From NCBI GenBank assembly GCA_028679405.1, contig JAJRBP010000277.1, positions 1 through 7,489 on the forward strand: a stretch of DNA of 7,489 nt, given 5' to 3'. Positions within the stretch are counted from its first letter, which is position 1; each line of letters begins with the position of its first letter. A program made the position numbers and the translations under genes. Below the pieces are notes generated by a model. That model had not been told where the DNA came from, did no database searches, and saw only the letters and a program-made list of their open reading frames with translations. Of this stretch, positions 5,038-7,489 are shown piece after piece. This DNA is from Methanoregulaceae archaeon. Its GTDB lineage: Archaea; Halobacteriota; Methanomicrobia; Methanomicrobiales; Methanospirillaceae.

Positions 5038-6288
5038 ATGCCGATCCGGTCGATAACGGTCTCGAATTTCAAGAGCTTCAGGCGCCTGGAGATCCGCCCC
5101 GACAACTTCAACATCGTGATCGGGTCCAATGCCTCCGGTAAGTCTAATTTCATCCAGATTTTCATCTTCATCCGCGATATTGCAAAATATGGCCTTGACA
5201 ATGCAATCTCGCTCCAGGGAGGAGTGGAATACCTCAGGAACACGAGTATCGGGCCGGGAGAAGATTTTTCCTTCAGGATCGAGTACGAACTCGAGGAACG
5301 GAAACAGGAGGTGATCGGGATCAAGGATGAACTCCCGCTGTATTTCGAACCGCAGGGGATCCTTTATGAATTCGCCCTTCACTTCCCGGGGGGCTCGGAT
5401 GGATATGAGGTGGTCAGGGATACTCTCACAATTACCGGAGAATTCCTTCGCCCCGGTAAGAAAGATCTGGACCGGACGGGGGTCGGATCTCTCGCCCTCG
5501 CACAGGCGGAAGGGCAGATCTCCTATTGTGTCATCCCCCCGGAAGGTGTCGAGATATCGGACGACGATCTGTTTCCCCACTATTTCCAGAAACAGACCCT
5601 TCGCGACCGGCTCATCATGAATACCCCTGTTGCGGCCCCTGGTGTTCCCCCGCTCGAGTGGATATTCCGTGGGGTGAAGGTGTACGACTTCGATCCCAGG
5701 CTCTTCAAGAAGGCGGTTCCGATGGTCGGGAAGAGCCAGCTTGAAAAGGACGGGGCCAACCTTGCGATCGTCATCAAGAGCATCATCGAAGACCCCATAC
5801 GGAGGGCCGATTTCATGAACCTGATCCGCGACAGTCTCCCGTTCATCGAGGAGATCGCGGTCGAGAAGTTCATGGATATGTCCCTCCTTTTAAAGTACCG
5901 CGAGGTATACAGCGAGGACAAGTACCTCCCTGCCTCCATGATCTCCGACGGAACGCTCAATATCACTGCCCTGATCATCGCCCTCTACTTCGAGGAGCGG
6001 CCGGTGACGATCATCGAGGAGCCTGAACGAAATATCCATCCGCATCTTATATCGAGGCTTGTCGCGATGCTGAAAGATGCGGCGAGGAGGAAGCAGATCA
6101 TCATCACCACTCACAATCCCGAGATGGTGAAACACGTGAATGTCGATGATATCCTCCTGATATCCCGGAACAAGGAAGGATTCTCCGAGATCTCGAGGCC
6201 GGCAAACAAGGCAGAGGTGAATGCGTTTCTCGAGCAGGAGATTGGAATCGAGGACCTGTTTATCCAGAACCTGCTGGGGCAGGAATGA
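5038..6288 (+). CDS. RecF/OLD-like AAA ATPase, candidate defence effector subunit
   Basis: A 416-residue P-loop ATPase of the SMC/RecF/OLD branch (AAA_15/AAA_21 type). It starts MPIRSITVSNFKSFRRLEI, the canonical strand before the nucleotide site, then IGSNASGKSNFIQ with Walker A at 29-36 (K35, S36). A family-specific LEKDGANLAIVI (236-247) lies in the middle. The ABC-like signature region is SMISDGTLNITALIIALYF (300-318), Walker B is VTIIEEPERNIHP (323-335; E327, E328), and the H-loop is TTHNPEMV (H359). About 190 residues between Walker A and the LEKDG motif are poorly conserved and probably form the dimerisation or target-sensing insert. The protein ends about 55 residues after the H-loop and has no fused TOPRIM domain, unlike single-chain OLD or GajA. 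A TOPRIM-like protein is encoded immediately downstream with a four-base overlap. ATPase assignment is firm; a defence role is inferred from the pairing. Confidence 0.88.
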   Translation: MPIRSITVSNFKSFRRLEIRPDNFNIVIGSNASGKSNFIQIFIFIRDIAKYGLDNAISLQGGVEYLRNTSIGPGEDFSFRIEYELEERKQEVIGIKDELPLYFEPQGILYEFALHFPGGSDGYEVVRDTLTITGEFLRPGKKDLDRTGVGSLALAQAEGQISYCVIPPEGVEISDDDLFPHYFQKQTLRDRLIMNTPVAAPGVPPLEWIFRGVKVYDFDPRLFKKAVPMVGKSQLEKDGANLAIVIKSIIEDPIRRADFMNLIRDSLPFIEEIAVEKFMDMSLLLKYREVYSEDKYLPASMISDGTLNITALIIALYFEERPVTIIEEPERNIHPHLISRLVAMLKDAARRKQIIITTHNPEMVKHVNVDDILLISRNKEGFSEISRPANKAEVNAFLEQEIGIEDLFIQNLLGQE

Positions 6289-6899
6289 GTGGGCGCCGGC
6301 TTTTCGTCTTCGTGGAGGGAAGCGATGACGAGAGATTCTTTGCACGCATCATCAGGCCCCGGCTCCAGGCGAAGTACAGTTCGGTCGAACTGATCACGTA
6401 CGCGTGCATGAAGAGCGCCAAGGTATCAAAGTTCGTGAAGGGCATCCGGTCGATGAACCACGAGTACATCCTCGTAGCAGATATCGACCGGGAAAAGAGT
6501 GTCCAGGATAAAAAACTTGTACTACTCTCACGTTTTGATGAGATCGATGAAAACCGCATCGTCGTGATCATCAAGGAGATCGAGAGCTGGTACCTGGCCG
6601 GGCTCGATGAGAAGGCCGCCCATCACCTGGGCCTGAGATACCTGGGGCACACGGATTTTGTTACCAAGGAGCACTTCAACAGCTGGATCCCGAGAGGGTA
6701 CACCTCGCGCATATCCTTTATGATCGAATGCCTCAGGTACTTCTCAATCTCCGAGGCCGTCACGAAGAACCGGTCATTCCGATTTTTCATGGGAAGATAT
6801 ATCCTCGAGAAAGAGCGGCCGGATGTGGCGGCTGCAAATCAGGAAAGTCCTGGATCGGAGAAGGTGCAAAAAAAATACAACCCCTCACAGGACACGTGA
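6285..6899 (+). CDS. TOPRIM-like protein paired with the AAA ATPase (putative nuclease)
   Basis: A 204-residue protein whose ATG overlaps the ATPase stop as ATGA, so translation is probably coupled; a short AGGA lies directly before the ATG. It begins with a TOPRIM-like strand RRLFVFVEGSDDERFF (4-19) where E11-G12 would be the metal-binding glutamate motif. YILVADIDRE (61-70) supplies the D-x-D pair (D66, D68). VVIIKEIESWYLAGLD (93-108) adds conserved acids and a Trp and recalls the EIEAW-type motif of small ATPase-partner families such as DUF4276 (recognised from memory, not proven). Residues 139-172 contain a helical part (FMIECLRYF, RSFRFFMGRYIL), and the last 30 are polar, low-complexity and include an A8 run in the DNA. 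By analogy with OLD, GajA and AriB it may be a metal-dependent nuclease controlled by the ATPase. It could instead be a non-catalytic regulator. Confidence 0.72.
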   Translation: MSGRRLFVFVEGSDDERFFARIIRPRLQAKYSSVELITYACMKSAKVSKFVKGIRSMNHEYILVADIDREKSVQDKKLVLLSRFDEIDENRIVVIIKEIESWYLAGLDEKAAHHLGLRYLGHTDFVTKEHFNSWIPRGYTSRISFMIECLRYFSISEAVTKNRSFRFFMGRYILEKERPDVAAANQESPGSEKVQKKYNPSQDT

Positions 6900-7021
6900 C
6901 CCCGTTTTATCACCGACCAGGTCACCCGTTTCGAGACAACGAAACCAGGGATGGCTTTCACAGGCGACCACCCGATACGGATGGTGAGAAGATTCCGGGT
7001 CCACGACGACCCGGTCCAAAG
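6900..7021. other. Spacer between the TOPRIM-like gene and the ACT promoter
   Basis: No credible gene is seen in this part of the 173-base spacer. It holds two perfect hairpins: GTTTCG / CGAAAC (6928-6933 with 6940-6945, six-base loop) and CCGGGTC / GACCCGG (6995-7001 with 7008-7014, six-base loop). Neither is followed by T residues. A short TTTT at 6904-6907, right after the TOPRIM-like stop, could be a weak T-tract terminator. The frame of the following ACT gene is free of stops through this region, but its Arg/Pro-rich conceptual translation does not look like protein. Confidence 0.4.
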
Positions 7022-7072
7022 CTGACATGCTTATCTCCCGTAAGGTTCCACGTAACTGATCAGGTGGTCTGT
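7022..7072 (+). promoter_or_regulatory. Promoter and ribosome binding site of the ACT-domain gene
   Basis: GCTTATCTC (7029-7037) is a TATA-like box similar to that of the AAA gene. Its centre is about 40 bases before the GTG start at 7073, predicting transcription start near 7059 and a leader of about 14 bases. That leader contains AGGTGG (7062-7067), a good ribosome binding site five bases before the GTG. The agreement of box, spacing and ribosome site decides the start. Confidence 0.5.
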
Positions 7073-7489
7073 GTGCAGATCTCGATGAAACTTGAGATGA
7101 AGGACACACCAGGGCAGCTGGTCGCAGCGCTTCAGCCTATCTCCGAGGTAGGCGGGAATATTATTGCGGTTATTCACCAGCACGAGCCTGGAACGAAGAC
7201 CGGCCGCATCAGTGTCCAGATCGTTCTCGCACTTCCTGAGGCACGCCTGAATGACCTCATGGATCGGTTCCGGTCGAAAGGTATCAGCATACTCCGGATA
7301 GGAAAATCCCGGCTTCTCCATACCCAGACCGTTCTTATGATCGGCCATCTCATGCACACGGACATTGCAGACACCGTGGACCGGATCGACTGCACGGGTT
7401 TTGCGGAGGTAACCGAACTCAACCTGGTCATGCCTGCCATCAGCGAACGCTCTTCCGCACGTTTTACAATAAAATCGGTGAGCAGGGAC
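7073..7489 (+). CDS. ACT-domain amino-acid-binding regulatory protein, 5' part (cut by right edge)
   Basis: From GTG 7073 the frame is open to the window end, giving 139 residues without a stop. Translation begins MQISMKLEMKDTPGQLVAALQPISEVGGNIIAVIHQHEPGT. This is the ACT fold: first strand, the D-x-P-G-Q-L turn that opens the ligand-binding loop (11-16), then the helix and the G-G-N-I strand (29-32). After RISVQIVLALP (44-54) and a second helix (RLNDLMDRFRSKGISILRIG, 57-76) a further region (HTQTVLMIGHLMHTDIADTVDRIDCTGFAEVTELNLVMP) looks like a second ACT-like unit. In methanogens such proteins usually lie directly upstream of homoserine dehydrogenase and are thought to sense a threonine/methionine-pathway amino acid; the downstream neighbour is outside this window, so that is inference. 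ATG 7085 is an alternative start but is too far from the AGGTGG ribosome site. Confidence 0.85.
   Translation, partial: MQISMKLEMKDTPGQLVAALQPISEVGGNIIAVIHQHEPGTKTGRISVQIVLALPEARLNDLMDRFRSKGISILRIGKSRLLHTQTVLMIGHLMHTDIADTVDRIDCTGFAEVTELNLVMPAISERSSARFTIKSVSRD

Noticed and set aside
6904..6907. TTTT after the TOPRIM-like stop as a terminator
   Set aside because: Too short and without a hairpin to be called as a separate feature; mentioned only in the spacer entry.
6899..7072. Upstream extension of the ACT-domain frame, open through the spacer
   Set aside because: The conceptual translation is Arg/Pro-rich and unlike any ACT protein; TATA box, ribosome site and family N-terminus all point to GTG 7073.
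1..7489. CRISPR arrays, tRNA or rRNA genes, insertion sequence ends
   Set aside because: No regularly spaced direct repeats, no T-arm/anticodon-like tRNA pattern and no transposase or terminal inverted repeats flanking target duplications were found by eye. Attachment-site-like flanks of the AAA-TOPRIM pair were also looked for and not seen.

Overview
The window looks like chromosomal DNA from a GC-rich methanogenic archaeon, most likely of the order Methanomicrobiales (inference, moderate confidence). The reasons are: archaeal TATA-like boxes about 25 bases upstream of start codons or of short leaders, some of which imply leaderless mRNAs; Shine-Dalgarno matches to GGAGGTGA at other genes; a surface lipoprotein with an archaeal lipobox, a Thr/Pro linker and a C-terminal beta-rich domain of a type common in methanogen envelope proteins; and an ACT-domain regulator of the kind usually found beside homoserine dehydrogenase in these genomes. 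There are no rRNA or tRNA genes, insertion sequences or CRISPR arrays.

The left part (1-3286) is all on the minus strand. In transcription order it holds a surface lipoprotein (3286-2762), an ABC-2 type exporter ATPase (2745-1813) and its six-helix permease (1807-1025), which are tightly spaced and probably one operon. After a 131-base gap comes a nucleoside 2-deoxyribosyltransferase-like gene (893-447) with its own probable leaderless promoter. Last is the 5' part of a CBS-domain protein (285 to the left edge) with a clear TATA box and ribosome binding site.

From 3287 rightwards the genes are on the plus strand. A 97-base divergent promoter region leads to a 492-residue Wzx-like lipid-linked oligosaccharide flippase (3384-4862). 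A 175-base intergenic stretch follows, dense in inverted repeats: one hairpin, a terminator-like hairpin with a T-run, and a second stem that would compete with the terminator. It ends in a TATA box placed for a leaderless start.

The most interesting part is the next two-gene unit. It pairs a 416-residue RecF/OLD-like AAA ATPase (5038-6288) with a 204-residue TOPRIM-like protein (6285-6899), joined by an ATGA overlap. The arrangement matches split OLD-family ATPase plus nuclease defence pairs, of which PARIS AriA/AriB is the known example, but the small protein does not obviously belong to the described partner families. It is the best candidate here for an undescribed anti-phage or anti-plasmid system.

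The window ends, after a 173-base spacer with two hairpins, in the 5' part of an ACT-domain amino-acid-binding regulator (7073 to the right edge), so the candidate defence pair sits between ordinary housekeeping genes.
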